Shown: positions 11,928 to 24,288 of the stretch, in pieces
Layout: the number at the start of each line of letters is the position of its first letter
Position numbering within the stretch: position 1 is the stretch's first letter
NCBI GenBank assembly: GCA_964017155.1
Contig: OZ024861.1
Location: forward strand, 53,086,309-53,150,308
From: Oasisia sp. SBJ-2009
Lineage: Eukaryota; Annelida; Polychaeta; Sabellida; Siboglinidae
Direction of reading: 5' to 3'
DNA length: 64,000 nucleotides
Notes under the pieces: generated by a model
Databases searched by the model: none
The model's input: the letters and a program-made list of their open reading frames with translations, nothing else
Told to the model about the DNA's origin: nothing
Program-made: the position numbers and the translations under genes

Positions 11928-12854
11928 GATCCCCCGTAGACGGATAGGACTTAGTCGTTTTTCTCGATTTGTTTCCAAAAGTTGGCAAAACGACGCGCCC
12001 GGTCGGTCATTCGTCTACATGCACAAGTGATCTCTACCGTCGTCGAGTCCGTCTTTCCCGTCTCTCTCCCTCCGCCGGCCAGGGCCGGGTCGCGCCGGGC
12101 CGGGCCGCGCCGATCAGTTACCGGCACTCGGCCGGGCTTCGGAACGCGACCGGCGGCAAGGCTTCGGCGCACACGCCCGGGCCGGGCTTCGGCATGCGAC
12201 CGGCGGCCGGGCTTCGGAACGCGACCAGGCTTCGGCGCACACGACCGGGCCAGGTTTCGGCACGCCGCTTGCTCAACTGATCCCCCGTAGACGGATCGGA
12301 CTTTGTCGTCGTTTTCCTCGATTTCTCCAACTATCACCCTGTTAAGGTCGCCAAATGCCTCGTCACCTCATCTAGTTAGTGGTTCCTTATTACTCCCGCC
12401 GTTTACCCGCCGGTCGGTACGGAATTCTGTTGAAAAGAATGTAGATAGACATTTACGCTTCCCCAACTGATCCCCCGTAGACGGATGGGACTTTGTCGTT
12501 TTTCTCAGTTTTTCCGACGTATCACCCTGTTAAGGTCGCCAAATGCCTCGCTCGTCGTCTAATGATTTTATATTAGTGGTTCCTTATTACTCCCGCCGTT
12601 TACCCACCGGTCGGCACGGCACGGCACGGAACTTTGTTGAAACAGGTTTAAACAGAAATTCTCGTTTCCCCAACTGATCCCCCGCAGACGGATATGACTT
12701 AGTCGTTTTCCTCGATTTTCCGAAAGTTGGCCAAATGACGCGCACGGCCATTGCGTTTCCTCGAGAGGGTCGTAGTTACTCCTCGTGCGCGACACACGCC
12801 CGAGAAGACCGACCGGCGCGTCGAACTTTGCCGTTTTTCTCGATTCGCAGAACT
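11928..12854 (+). repeat. HOR unit 11 (927 bp)
   Basis: B351-C190-D207-A2 179. B has GGGTCGCG and a private CCGGCACTCGG. A is missing and only an A2 remains, so D is followed directly by a GCAG-type head. Confidence 0.92.
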
Positions 12855-14151
12855 GATCCCCCGTAGACGGATAGGATTTAGTCGTTTTTCTCGATTTGTT
12901 TCCAAAAGTTGGCAAAACGACGCTCCCGGTCGGTCATTCGTCTACATGCACAAGTGATCTCTACCGTCGTCGAGTCCGTCTTTCCCGTCTCTCTCCCTCC
13001 GCCGGCCCGGGCCGGGCCGCGCCGGGCCGGGCCGCGCCGATCAGTTACCGGCGCTCGGCCGGGCTTCGGAACGCGACCGGAGGCAAGGCTTTGGCGCACA
13101 CGACCGGGCCGGGCTTCGGCATGCGACCGGCGGCCGCGCTTCGGAACGCGACCAGGCTTCGGCGCACACGACTGGGCCAGGTTTCGGCACGCCGCTTGCT
13201 CAACTGATCCCCCGTAGACTGATTCGGACTTTGTCGTCGTTTTCATCGATTTCTCCAACTATCACCGTGTTAAGGTCGCCAAATGCCTCGTCACCTCATC
13301 TAGCTAGTGTTTCCTTATTACTCCCGCCATTTACCCACCGGTCGGCACGGAATTCTGTTGAAAAGAATGTAGACAGACATTTACGCTTCCCCAACTGATC
13401 CCCCGTAGACGGATCGGACTTTGGCGTCGTTTTCCTCGATTTCTCCAACTATCACCCTGTTAAGGTCGCCAAATGCCTCGTCACCTCATCTAGTTTGTGG
13501 TTCCTTATTACTCCCGCCGTTTACCCGCCGGTCGGTACGGAATTCTGTTGAAAAGAATGTAGACAGACATTTACGCTTCCCCAACTGATCCCCCGTAGAC
13601 GGATGGGACTTTGTCGTTTTTCTCAGTTTTTCCGACGTATCACCCTGTTAAGGTCGCCAAATGCCTCGCTCGTCGTCTAATGATTTTATATTAGTGGTTC
13701 CTTATCACTCCCGCCGTTTACCCACCGGTCGGCACGGCACGGCACGGAACTTTGTTGAAACAGGTTTAAACAGAAATTCTCGTTTCCCCAACTGATCCCC
13801 CGTAGACGGATCGGACTTTGTCGTTTTCCTCGATTTTCCGAAAGTTGGCAAAATGACGCGCACGGCCATTGCGTTTCCTCGAGAGGGTCGTAGTTACTCC
13901 TCGTGCGCGACACACGCCCGAGAAGACCGACCGGCGCGTCGAACTTTGCCGTTTTTCTCGATTCGCAGAACTTATCCCCCGCAGACGGATATGACTTAGT
14001 CGTTTTCCTCGATTTTCCGAAAGTTGGCCAAATGACGCGCACGGCCATTGCGTTTCCTCGAGAGGGTCGTAGTTACTCCTCGTGCGCGACACACGCCCAA
14101 GAAGATCGACCGGCGCGTCGAACTTTGCCGTTTTTCTCGATTCGCAGAACT
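12855..14151 (+). repeat. HOR unit 12 (1297 bp)
   Basis: B351-C1 191-C2 190-D207-A179-A2 179. Private B changes: ACGCTCCCGG, GGCTTTGGCG, GGCCGCGCTTCGG. D has CCTTATCACTCCC; the A-A2 junction is GAACTTATCCCCC. The D-A-A2 part recurs at 15621 and near 29896. Confidence 0.93.
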
Positions 14152-15079
14152 GATCCCCCGTAGACGGATAGGATTTAGTCGTTTCTCTCGATTTGTTTCC
14201 AAAAGTTGGCAAAACGACGCGCCCGATCGGTCATTCGTCTACATGCACAAGTGATCTCTACCGTCGTCGATTCCGTCTTTCCCGTCTCTCTCCCTCCGCC
14301 GGCCAGGGCCGGGCCGCGCCGGGCCGGGCCGCGCCGATCAGTTACCGGCGCTCGGCCGGGCTTCGGAACGCGACCGGAGGCAAGGCTTCGGCGCACACGA
14401 CCGGGCCGGGCTTCGGCATGCGACCGGCGGCCGGGCTTCGGAACGCGACCAGGCTTCGGCGCACACGACTGGGCCAGGTTTCGGCACGCCGCTTGCTCAA
14501 CTGATCCCCCGTAGACGGATTCGGACTTTGGCGTCGTTTTCCTCGATTTCTCCAACTATCACCCTGTTAAGGTCGCCAAATGCCTCGTCAAGTCATCTAG
14601 TTAGTGTTTCCTTATTACTCCCGCCCTTTACCCGCCGGTCGGCACGGAATTCTGTTGAAAAGAATGTAGACATACATTTACGCTTCCCCAACTGATCCCC
14701 CGTAGACGGATGGGACTTTGTCGTTTTTCTCAGTTTTTCCGATGTATCACCCTGTTAAGGTCGCCAAATGCCTCGCTCGTCGTCTAATGATTTTATATTA
14801 GTGGTTCCTTATTACTCCCGCCGTTTACCCACCGGTCGGCACGGCACGGCACGGAACTTTGTTGAAACAGGTTTAAACAGAAATTCTCGTTTCCCCAACT
14901 GATCCCCCGTAGACGGATCGGACTTTGTCGTTTTCCTCGATTTTCCGAAAGTTGGCCAAATGACGCGCACGGCCATTGCGTTTCCTCGAGAGGGTCGTAG
15001 TTACTCCTCGTGCGCGACACACGCCCAAGAAGACCGACCGGCGCGTCGAACTTTGCCGTTTTTCTCGATTCGCAGAACT
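14152..15079 (+). repeat. HOR unit 13 (928 bp)
   Basis: B351-C191-D207-A179. B has GGATTTAGTCGTTTCTCTCG and GCCCGATCGG. C is a C1/C2 mosaic. The single A is a fusion: A head with A2 body (TTGGCCAAATG, CCATTGCGTTTCC). Confidence 0.92.
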
Positions 15080-16184
15080 GATCCCCCGTAGACGGATAGG
15101 ACTTAGACGTTTTTCTCGATTTGTTTCGAAAAGTTGGCAAAACGACGCGCCCGGTCGGTCATTCGTCTACATGCACAAGTGAACTCTACCGTCGTCGAGT
15201 CCGTCTTTCCCGTCTCTCTCCCTCCGCCGGCCCGGGCCGGGCCGCGCCGGGCCGGGCCGCGCCGATCAGTTACCGGCGCTCGGCCGGGCTTCGGAACGCG
15301 ACCGGCGGCAAGGCTTCGGCGCACACGCCCGGGCCGGGCTTCGGCATGCGACCGGCGGCCGGGCTTCGGAACGCGACCAGGCTTCGGCGCACACGACCGG
15401 GCCAGGTTTCGGCACGCCGCTTGCTCAACTGATCCCCCGTAGACGGATCGGACTTTGTTGTCGTTTTCCTCGATTTCTCCAACTATCACCCTGTTAAGGT
15501 CGCCAAATGCCTCGTCACCTCATCTAGTTAGTGGTTCCTTATTACTCCCGCCGTTTACCCGCCGGTCGGTACGGAATTCTGTTGAAAAGAATGTAGACAG
15601 ACATTTACGCTTCCCCAACTGATCCCCGTAGACGGATGGGACTTTGTCGTTTTTCTCAGTTTTTCCGACGTATCACCCTGTTAAGGTCGCCAAATGCCTC
15701 GCTCGTCGTCTAATGATTTTATATTAGTGGTTCCTTATCACTCCCGCCGTTTACCCACCGGTCGGCACGGCACGGCACGGAACTTTGTTGAAATAGGTTT
15801 AAACAGAAATTCTCGTTTCCCCAACTGATCCCCCGTAGACGGATCGGACTTTGTCGTTTTCCTCGATTTTCCGAAAGTTGGCAAAATGACGCGCACGGCC
15901 ATTGCGTTTCCTCGAGAGGGTCGTAGTTACTCCTCGTGCGCGACACACGCCCGAGAAGACCGACCGGCGCGTCGAACTTTGCCGTTTTTCTCGATTCGCA
16001 GAACTTATCCCCCGCAGACGGATATGACTTAGTCGTTTTCCTCGATTTTCCGAAAGTTGGCCAAATGACGCGCACGGCCATTGCGTTTCCTCGAGAGGGT
16101 CGTAGTTACTCCTCGTGCGCGACACACGCCCAAGAAGATCGACCGGCGCGTCGAACTTTGCCGTTTTTCTCGATTCGCAGAACT
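15080..16184 (+). repeat. HOR unit 14 (1105 bp)
   Basis: B351-C190-D206-A179-A2 179. B has ACTTAGACG, TTTCGAAAAG and GTGAACTCTACC; C has TTTGTTGTCG; D has the four-C head. D-A-A2 repeats unit 12. Confidence 0.92.
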
Positions 16185-17289
16185 GATCCCCCGTAGACGG
16201 ATAGGATTTAGTCGTTTCTCTCGATTTGTTTCCAAAAGTTGGCAAAACGACGCGCCCGATCGGTCATTCGTCTACATGCACAAGTGATCTCTACCGTCGT
16301 CGATTCCGTCTTTCCCGTCTCTCTCCCTCCGCCGGCCAGGGCCGGGCCGCGCCGGGCTGGGCCGCGCCGATCAGTTACCGGCGCTCGGCCGGGCTTCGGA
16401 ACGCGACCGGAGGCAAGGCTTCGGCGCACACGACCGGGCCGGGCTTCGGCATGCGACCGGCGGCCGGGCTTCGGAACGCGACCAGGCTTCGGCGCACACG
16501 ACTGGGCCAGGTTTCGGCACGCCGCTTGCTCAACTGATCCCCCGTAGACGGATTCGGACTTTGGCGTCGTTTTCCTCGATTTCTCCAACTATCACCCTGT
16601 TAAGGTCGCCAAATGCCTCGTCAAGTCATCTAGTTAGTGTTTCCTTATTACTCCCGCCCTTTACCCGCCGGTCGGCACGGAATTCTGTTGAAAAGAATGT
16701 AGACATACATTTACGCTTCCCCAACTGATCCCCCGTAGACGGATGGGACTTTGTCGTTTTTCTCAGTTTTTCCGATGTATCACCCTGTTAAGGTCGCCAA
16801 ATGCCTCGCTCGTCGTCTAATGATTTTATATTAGTGGTTCCTTATTACTCCCGCCGTTTACCCACCGGTCGGCACGGCACGGCACGGAACTTTGTTGAAA
16901 CAGGTTTAAACAGAAATTCTCGTTTCCCCAACTGATCCCCCGTAGACGGATCGGACTTTGTCGTTTTCCTCGATTTTCCGAAAGTTGGCAAAATGACGCG
17001 CACGGCCATTGGGCTTCCTCGGGAGAGTCGTAGTTACTCCCCGTGCGCGACACACGCCCGAGAAGACCGACCGGCGCGTCGAACTTTGCCGTTTTTCTCG
17101 ATCCGCAGAACTGATCCCCCGCAGACGGATATGACAGTCGTTTTCCTCGATTTTCCGAAAGTTGGCCAAATGACGCGCACGGCCATTGCGTTTCCTCGAG
17201 AGGGTCGTAGTTACTCCTCGTGCGCGACACACGCCCAAGAAGACCGACCGGCGCGTCGAACTTTGCCGTTTTTCTCGATTCGCAGAACT
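16185..17289 (+). repeat. HOR unit 15 (1105 bp)
   Basis: B351-C191-D207-A179-A2 177. Copy of unit 13 at 2033 bp distance, with a full A plus A2 instead of the fused A. One B change: GGGCTGGGCC. Confidence 0.92.
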
Positions 17290-18253
17290 GATCCCCCGTA
17301 GACGGATAGGACTTAGACGTTTTTCTCGATTTGTTTCGAAAAGTTGGCAAAACGACGCGCCCGGTCGGTCATTCGTCTACATGCCCAAGTGATCTCTACC
17401 GTCGTCGAGTCCGTCTTTCCCGTCTCTCTCCCTCCGTCGGCCCGGGCCGGGCCGCGCCGGGCCGGGCCGCGCCGATCAGTTACCGGCGCTCGGCCGGGCT
17501 TCGGAACGCGACCGGCGGCAAGGCTTCGGCGCACACGCCCGGGCCGGGCTTCGGCATGCGACCGGCGGCCGGGCTTCGGAACGCGACCAGGCTTCGGCGC
17601 ACACGATCGGGCCAGGTTTCGGCACGCCGCTTGCTCAACTGATCCCCCGTAGACGGATCGGACTTTGTTGTCGTTTTCCTCGATTTCTCCAACTATCACC
17701 CTGTTAAGGTCGCCAAATGCCTCGTCACCTCATCTAGTTAGTGGTTCCTTATTACTCCCGCCGTTTACCCGCCGGTCGGTACGGAATTCTGTTGAAAAGA
17801 ATGTAGACAGACATTTACGCTTCCCCAACTGATCCCCCGTAGACGGATGGGACTTTGTCGTTTTTCTCAGTTTTTCCGACGTATCACCCTGTTAAGGTCG
17901 CCAAATGCCTCGCTCGTCGTCTAATGATTTTATATTAGTGGTTCCTTATTACTCCCGCCGTTTACCCACCGGTCGGCATGGCACGGCACGGAACTTTGTT
18001 GAAACAGGTTTAAACAGGTATTCTCGTTTCCCCAACTGAAACAGGTTTAAACAGAAATTCTCGATTCCCCAACTGATCCCCCGTAGACGGATCGGACTTT
18101 GTCGTTTTCCTCGATTTTCCGAAAGTTGGCAAAATGACGCGCACGGCCATTGGGCTTCCTTGGGAGAGTCGTAGTTACTCCCCGTGCGCGACACACGCCC
18201 GAGAAGACCGACCGGCGCGTCGAACTTTGCCGTTTTTCTCGATTCGCAGAACT
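17290..18253 (+). repeat. HOR unit 16 (964 bp)
   Basis: B351-C190-D244-A179. First unit with the 37-bp duplication in D. B has ATGCCCAAG and CCTCCGTCGG, TTTCGAAAAG and ACGATCGGGCC. D has GGCATGGCACGG and TCGATTCCCC. Confidence 0.93.
18011..18072 (+). repeat. 37-bp tandem duplication in D tail (first example)
   Basis: The stretch AAACAGGTTTAAACAG to CCCCAACTG occurs twice in a row, the first copy with GGTATTCTCG and the second with GAAATTCTCG. This extends D from 207 to 244 bp. The same duplication is present in units 16, 17, 18, 21, 24, 26, 30, 32 and 35, never in the young family. Confidence 0.92.
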
Positions 18254-19217
18254 GATCCCCCGTAGACGGATAGGACTTAGACGTTTTTCTCGATTTGTTT
18301 CCAAAAGTTGGCAAAACGACGCGCCCGGTCGGTCATTCGTCTACATGCACAAGTGATCTCTACCGTCGTCGAGTCCGTCTTTCCCGTCTCTCTCCCTCCG
18401 CCGGCCCGGGCCGGGCCGCGCCGGGCCGGGCCGCGCCGATCAGTTACCGGCGCTCGGCCGGGCTTCGGAACGCGACCGGCGGCAAGGCTTCGGCGCACAC
18501 GCCCGGGCCGGGCTTCGGCATGCGACCGGCGGCCGGGCTTCGGAACGCGACCAGGCTTCGGCGCACACGATCGGGCCAGGTTTCGGCACGCCGCTTGCTC
18601 AACTGATCCCCCGTAGACGGATCGGACTTTGTTGTCGTTTTCCTCGATTTCTCCAACTATCACCCTGTTAAGGTCGCCAAATGCCTCGTCACCTCATCTA
18701 GTTAGTGGTTCCTTATTACTCCCGCCGTTTACCCGCCGGTCGGTACGGAATTCTGTTGAAAAGAATGTAGACAGACATTTACGCTTCCCCAACTGATCCC
18801 CCGTAGACGGATGGGACTTTGTCGTTTTTCTCAGTTTTTCCGACGTATCACCCTGTTAAGGTCGCCAAATGCCTCGCTCGTCGTCTAATGATTTTATATT
18901 AGTGGTTCCTTATTACTCCCGCCGTTTACCCACCGGTCGGCATGGCACGGCACGGAACTTTGTTGAAACAGGTTTAAACAGGTATTCTCGTTTCCCCAAC
19001 TGAAACAGGTTTAAACAGAAATTCTCGATTCCCCAACTGATCCCCCGTAGACGGATCGGACTTTGTCGTTTTCCTCGATTTTCCGAAAGTTGGCAAAATG
19101 ACGCGCACGGCCATTGGGCTTCCTTGGGAGAGTCGTAGTTACTCCCCGTGCGCGACACACGCCCGAGAAGACCGACCGGCGCGTCGAACTTTGCCGTTTT
19201 TCTCGATTCGCAGAACT
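18254..19217 (+). repeat. HOR unit 17 (964 bp)
   Basis: B351-C190-D244-A179; appears identical to unit 18 except the last TCGTTTCCCC of unit 18's D. B has TTTCCAAAAG with ACTTAGACG. Confidence 0.93.
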
Positions 19218-20181
19218 GATCCCCCGTAGACGGATAGGACTTAGACGTTTTTCTCGATTTGTTTCCAAAAGTTGGCAAAACGACGCGCCCGGTCGGTCAT
19301 TCGTCTACATGCACAAGTGATCTCTACCGTCGTCGAGTCCGTCTTTCCCGTCTCTCTCCCTCCGCCGGCCCGGGCCGGGCCGCGCCGGGCCGGGCCGCGC
19401 CGATCAGTTACCGGCGCTCGGCCGGGCTTCGGAACGCGACCGGCGGCAAGGCTTCGGCGCACACGCCCGGGCCGGGCTTCGGCATGCGACCGGCGGCCGG
19501 GCTTCGGAACGCGACCAGGCTTCGGCGCACACGATCGGGCCAGGTTTCGGCACGCCGCTTGCTCAACTGATCCCCCGTAGACGGATCGGACTTTGTTGTC
19601 GTTTTCCTCGATTTCTCCAACTATCACCCTGTTAAGGTCGCCAAATGCCTCGTCACCTCATCTAGTTAGTGGTTCCTTATTACTCCCGCCGTTTACCCGC
19701 CGGTCGGTACGGAATTCTGTTGAAAAGAATGTAGACAGACATTTACGCTTCCCCAACTGATCCCCCGTAGACGGATGGGACTTTGTCGTTTTTCTCAGTT
19801 TTTCCGACGTATCACCCTGTTAAGGTCGCCAAATGCCTCGCTCGTCGTCTAATGATTTTATATTAGTGGTTCCTTATTACTCCCGCCGTTTACCCACCGG
19901 TCGGCATGGCACGGCACGGAACTTTGTTGAAACAGGTTTAAACAGGTATTCTCGTTTCCCCAACTGAAACAGGTTTAAACAGAAATTCTCGTTTCCCCAA
20001 CTGATCCCCCGTAGACGGATCGGACTTTGTCGTTTTCCTCGATTTTCCGAAAGTTGGCAAAATGACGCGCACGGCCATTGGGCTTCCTTGGGAGAGTCGT
20101 AGTTACTCCCCGTGCGCGACACACGCCCGAGAAGACCGACCGGCGCGTCGAACTTTGCCGTTTTTCTCGATTCGCAGAACT
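19218..20181 (+). repeat. HOR unit 18 (964 bp)
   Basis: B351-C190-D244-A179; third consecutive 964-bp unit. D ends CTCGTTTCCCC rather than CTCGATTCCCC, as in later 37-bp-duplicated copies. Confidence 0.93.
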
Positions 20182-21289
20182 GATCCCCCGTAGACGGATA
20201 GGACTTAGTCGTTTTTCTCGATTTGTTTCCAAAAGTTGGCAAAACGACGCGCCCGGTCGGTCATTCGTCTACATGCACAAGTGATCTCTACCGTCGTCGA
20301 GTCCGTCTTTCCCGTCTCTCTCCCTCCGCCGGCCCGGGCCGGGCCGCGCCGGGCCGGGCCGGGCCGCGCCGATCAGTTACCGGCGCTCGGCCGGGCTTCG
20401 GAACGCGACCGGCGGCAAGGCTTCGGCGCACACGCCCGGGCCGGGCTTCGGCATGCGACCGGCGGCCGGGCTTCGGAACGCGACCAGGCTTCGGCGCACA
20501 CGACCGGGCCAGGTTTCGGCACGCCGCTTGCTCAACTGATCCCCCGTAGACGGACCGGACTTTGTTGTCGTTTTCCTCGATTTCTCCAACTATCACCCTG
20601 TTAAGGTCGCCAAATGCCTCGTCACCTCACCTAGCTAGTGGTTCCTTATTACTCCCGCCGTTTACCCACCGGTCGGCACGGAATTCTGTTGAAAAGAATG
20701 TAGACAGACATTTACGCTTCCCCAACTGATCCCCGTAGACGGATGGGACTTTGTCGTTTTTCTCAGTTTTTCCGACGTATCACCCTGTTAAGGTCGCCAA
20801 ATGCCTCGCTCGTCGTCTAATGATTTTATATTAGTGGTTCCTTATTACTCCCGCCGTTTACCCACCGGTCGGCACGGCACGGCACGGAACTTTGTTGAAA
20901 CAGGTTTAAACAGAAATTCTCGTTTCCCCAACTGATCCCCAGTAGACGGATCGGACTTTGTCGTTTTCCTCGATTTTCCGAAAGTTGGCAAAATGACGCG
21001 CACGGCCATTGGGCTTCCTCGGGAGAGTCGTAGTTACTCCCCGTGCGCGACACACGCCCGAGAAGACCGACCGGCGCGTCGAACTTTGCCGTTTTTCTCG
21101 ATCCGCAGAACTGATCCCCCGCAGACGGATATGACAGTCGTTTTCCTCGATTTTCCGAAAGTTGGCCAAATGACGCGCACGGCCATTGCGTTTCGTCGAG
21201 AGGGTCGTAGTTACTCCTCGTGCGCGACACACGCCCAAGAAGACCGACCGGCGCGTCGAACTTTGCCGTTTTTCTCGATTCGCAGAACT
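20182..21289 (+). repeat. HOR unit 19 (1108 bp)
   Basis: B356-C190-D206-A179-A2 177. B has one extra CCGGG. C is a C2/C1 mosaic (CACCTCACCTAGCTAGTGG) with GTAGACGGACCGG. D has the four-C head; A has head CCAGTAG. A2 has GTTTCGTCGAG. Confidence 0.92.
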
Positions 21290-22216
21290 GATCCCCCGTA
21301 GACGGATAGGACTTAGACGTTTTTCTCGATTTGTTTCGAAAAGTTGGCAAAACGACGCGCCCGGTCGGTCATTCGTCTACATGCACAAGTGATCTCTACC
21401 GTCGTCGAGTCCGTCTTTCCCGTCTCTCTCCCTCCGCCGGCCCGGGCCGGGCCGCGCCGGGCTGGGCCGCGCCGATCAGTTACCGGCGCTCGGCCGGGCT
21501 TCGGAACGCGACCGGCGGCAAGGCTTCGGCGCACACGCCCGGGCCGGGCTTCGGCATGCGACCGGCGGCCGGGCTTCGGAACGCGACCAGGCTTCGGCGC
21601 ACACGACCGGGTCAGGTTTCGGCACGCCGCTTGCTCAACTGATCCCCCGTAGACGGATCGGACTTTGTTGTCGTTTTCCTCGATTTCTCCAACTATCACC
21701 CTGTTAAGGTCGCCAAATGCCTCGTCACCTCATCTAGTTAGTGGTTCCTTATTACTCCCGCCGTTTACCCGCCGGTCGGTACGGAATTCTGTTGAAAAGA
21801 ATGTAGACAGACATTTACGCTTCCCCAACTGATCCCCCGTAGACGGATGGGACTTTGTCGTTTTTCTCAGTTTTTCCGACGTATCACCCTGTTAAGGTCG
21901 CCAAATGCCTCGCTCGTCGTCTAATGATTTTATATTAGTGGTTCCTTATTACTCCCGCCGTTTACCCACCGGTCGGCACGGCACGGCACGGAACTTTGTT
22001 GAAACAGGTTTAAACAGAAATTCTCGTTTCCCCAACTGATCCCCAGTAGACGGATCGGACTTTGTCGTTTTCCTCGATTTTCCGAAAGTTGGCAAAATGA
22101 CGCGCACGGCCATTGGGCTTCCTTGGGAGAGTCGTAGTTACTCCCCGTGCGCGACACACGCCCGAGAAGACCGACCGGCGCGTCGAACTTTGCCGTTTTT
22201 CTCGATTCGCAGAACT
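21290..22216 (+). repeat. HOR unit 20 (927 bp)
   Basis: B351-C190-D207-A179. B has TTTCGAAAAG, GGGCTGGGCC and CCGGGTCAGG; A has head CCAGTAG. Confidence 0.92.
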
Positions 22217-23180
22217 GATCCCCCGTAGACGGATAGGACTTAGACGTTTTTCTCGATTTGTTTCCAAAAGTTGGCAAAACGACGCGCCCGGTCGGTCATT
22301 CGTCTACATGCACAAGTGATCTCTACCGTCGTCGAGTCCGTCTTTCCCGTCTCTCTCCCTCCGCCGGCCCGGGCCGGGCCGCGCCGGGCCGGGCCGCGCC
22401 GATCAGTTACCGGCGCTCGGCCGGGCTTCGGAACGCGACCGGCGGCAAGGCTTCGGCGCACACGCCCGGGCCGGGCTTCGGCATGCGACCGGCGGCCGGG
22501 CTTCGGAACGCGACCAGGCTTCGGCGCACAAGATCGGGCCAGGTTTCGGCACGCCGCTTGCTCAACTGATCCCCCGTAGACGGATCGGACTTTGTTGTCG
22601 TTTTCCTCGATTTCTCCAACTATCACCCTGTTAAGGTCGCCAAATGCCTCGTCACCTCATCTAGTTAGTGGTTCCTTATTACTCCCGCCGTTTACCCGCC
22701 GGTCGGTACGGAATTCTGTTGAAAAGAATGTAGACAGACATTTACGCTTCCCCAACTGATCCCCCGTAGACGGATGGGACTTTGTCGTTTTTCTCTGTTT
22801 TTCCGACGTATCACCCTGTTAAGGTCGCCAAATGCCTCGCTCGTCGTCTAATGATTTTATATTAGTGGTTCCTTATTACTCCCGCCGTTTACCCACCGGT
22901 CGGCATGGCACGGCACGGAACTTTGTTGAAACAGGTTTAAACAGGTATTCTCGTTTCCCCAACTGAAACAGGTTTAAACAGAAATTCTCGTTTCCCCAAC
23001 TGATCCCCCGTAGACGGATCGGACTTTGTCGTTTTCCTCGATTTTCCGAAAGTTGGCAAAATGACGCGCACGGCCATTGGGCTTCCTTGGGAGAGTCGTA
23101 GTTACTCCCCGTGCGCGACACACGCCCGAGAAGACCGACCGGCGCGTCGAACTTTGCCGTTTTTCTCGATTCGCAGAACT
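22217..23180 (+). repeat. HOR unit 21 (964 bp)
   Basis: B351-C190-D244-A179. Private GCGCACAAGATCGG in B and TTCTCTGTTTTTCC in D. Carries the 37-bp duplication. Confidence 0.92.
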
Positions 23181-24288
23181 GATCCCCCGTAGACGGATAG
23201 GACTTAGTCGTTTTTCTCGATTTGTTTCCAAAAGTTGGCAAAACGACGCGCCCGGTCGGTCATTCGTCTACATGCACAAGTGATCTCTACCGTCGTCGAG
23301 TCCGTCTTTCCCGTCTCTCTCCCTCCGCCGGCCCGGGCCGGGCCGCGCCGGGCCGGGCCGGGCCGCGCCGATCAGTTACCGGCGCTCGGCCGGGCTTCGG
23401 AACGCGACCGGCGGCAAGGCTTCGGCGCACACGCCCGGGCCGGGCTTCGGCATGCGACCGGCGGCCGGGCTTCGGAACGCGACCAGGCTTCGGCGCACAC
23501 GACCGGGCCAGGTTTCGGCACGCCGCTTGCTCAACTGATCCCCCGTAGACGGATCGGACTTTGTTGTCGTTTTCCTCGATTTCTCCAACTATCACCCTGT
23601 TAAGGTCGCCAAATGCCTCGTCACCTCACCTAGCTAGTGGTTCCTTATTACTCCCGCCGTTTACCCACCGGTCGGCACGGAATTCTGTTGAAAAGAATGT
23701 AGACAGACATTTACGCTTCCCCAACTGATCCCCGTAGACGGATGGGACTTTGTCGTTTTTCTCAGTTTTTCCGACGTATCACCCTGTTAAGGTCGCCAAA
23801 TGCCTCGCTCGTCGTCTAATGATTTTATATTAGTGGTTCCTTATTACTCCCGCCGTTTACCCACCGGTCGGCACGGCACGGCACGGAACTTTGTTGAAAC
23901 AGGTTTAAACAGAAATTCTCGTTTCCCCAACTGATCCCCAGTAGACGGATCGGACTTTGTCGTTTTCCTCGATTTTCCGAAAGTTGGCAAAATGACGCGC
24001 ACGGCCATTGGGCTTCCTCGGGAGAGTCGTATTTACTCCCCGTGCGCGACACACGCCCGAGAAGACCGACCGGCGCGTCGAACTTTGCCGTTTTTCTCGA
24101 TCCGCAGAACTGATCCCCCGCAGACGGATATGACAGTCGTTTTCCTCGATTTTCCGAAAGTTGGCCAAATGACGCGCACGGCCATTGCGTTTCCTCGAGA
24201 GGGTCGAAGTTACTCCTCGTGCGCGACACACGCCCAAGAAGACCGACCGGCGCGTCGAACTTTGCCGTTTTTCTCGATTCGCAGAACT
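23181..24288 (+). repeat. HOR unit 22 (1108 bp)
   Basis: B356-C190-D206-A179-A2 177; copy of unit 19 at 2999 bp. A has CGTATTTACTCC, A2 has GGTCGAAGTTACTCC. Confidence 0.92.

Larger units (their letters stand above)
576..12090 (+). repeat. ~5.94 kb segmental tandem duplication within the array
   Basis: Copy 1 runs from about 576 to 6508 and copy 2 from about 6509 to 12090. Units 1-4 and the start of 5 match units 6-9 and 10 in order, length and private marks (for example AATTCCTCG at ~838 and ~6771, GATATTT at ~927 and ~6860). Spacing is 5933 bp up to D of unit 2, 5938 bp after a CACGG gain, and 5582 bp after loss of 356 bp from copy 2. Confidence 0.9.
13587..17830 (+). repeat. ~2.03 kb tandem duplication (units 12-14 / 14-16)
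   Basis: The segment starting with D of unit 12 (13587) recurs from D of unit 14 (15621). Shared marks are CCTTATCACTCCC, GAACTTATCCCCC, GGATTTAGTCGTTTCTCTCG and GCCCGATCGG. Spacing is ~2033 bp, growing by 177 bp where copy 2 has a separate A and A2 in place of the fused A of copy 1. A third copy of the first part is at about 29896-30560. Confidence 0.88.

Noticed and set aside
18005..18045. Telomere-like repeats in GGTTTAAACAGG
   Set aside because: Only one or two GGTTTAAAC units occur and no TTTAGGG or TTAGGG run was seen.
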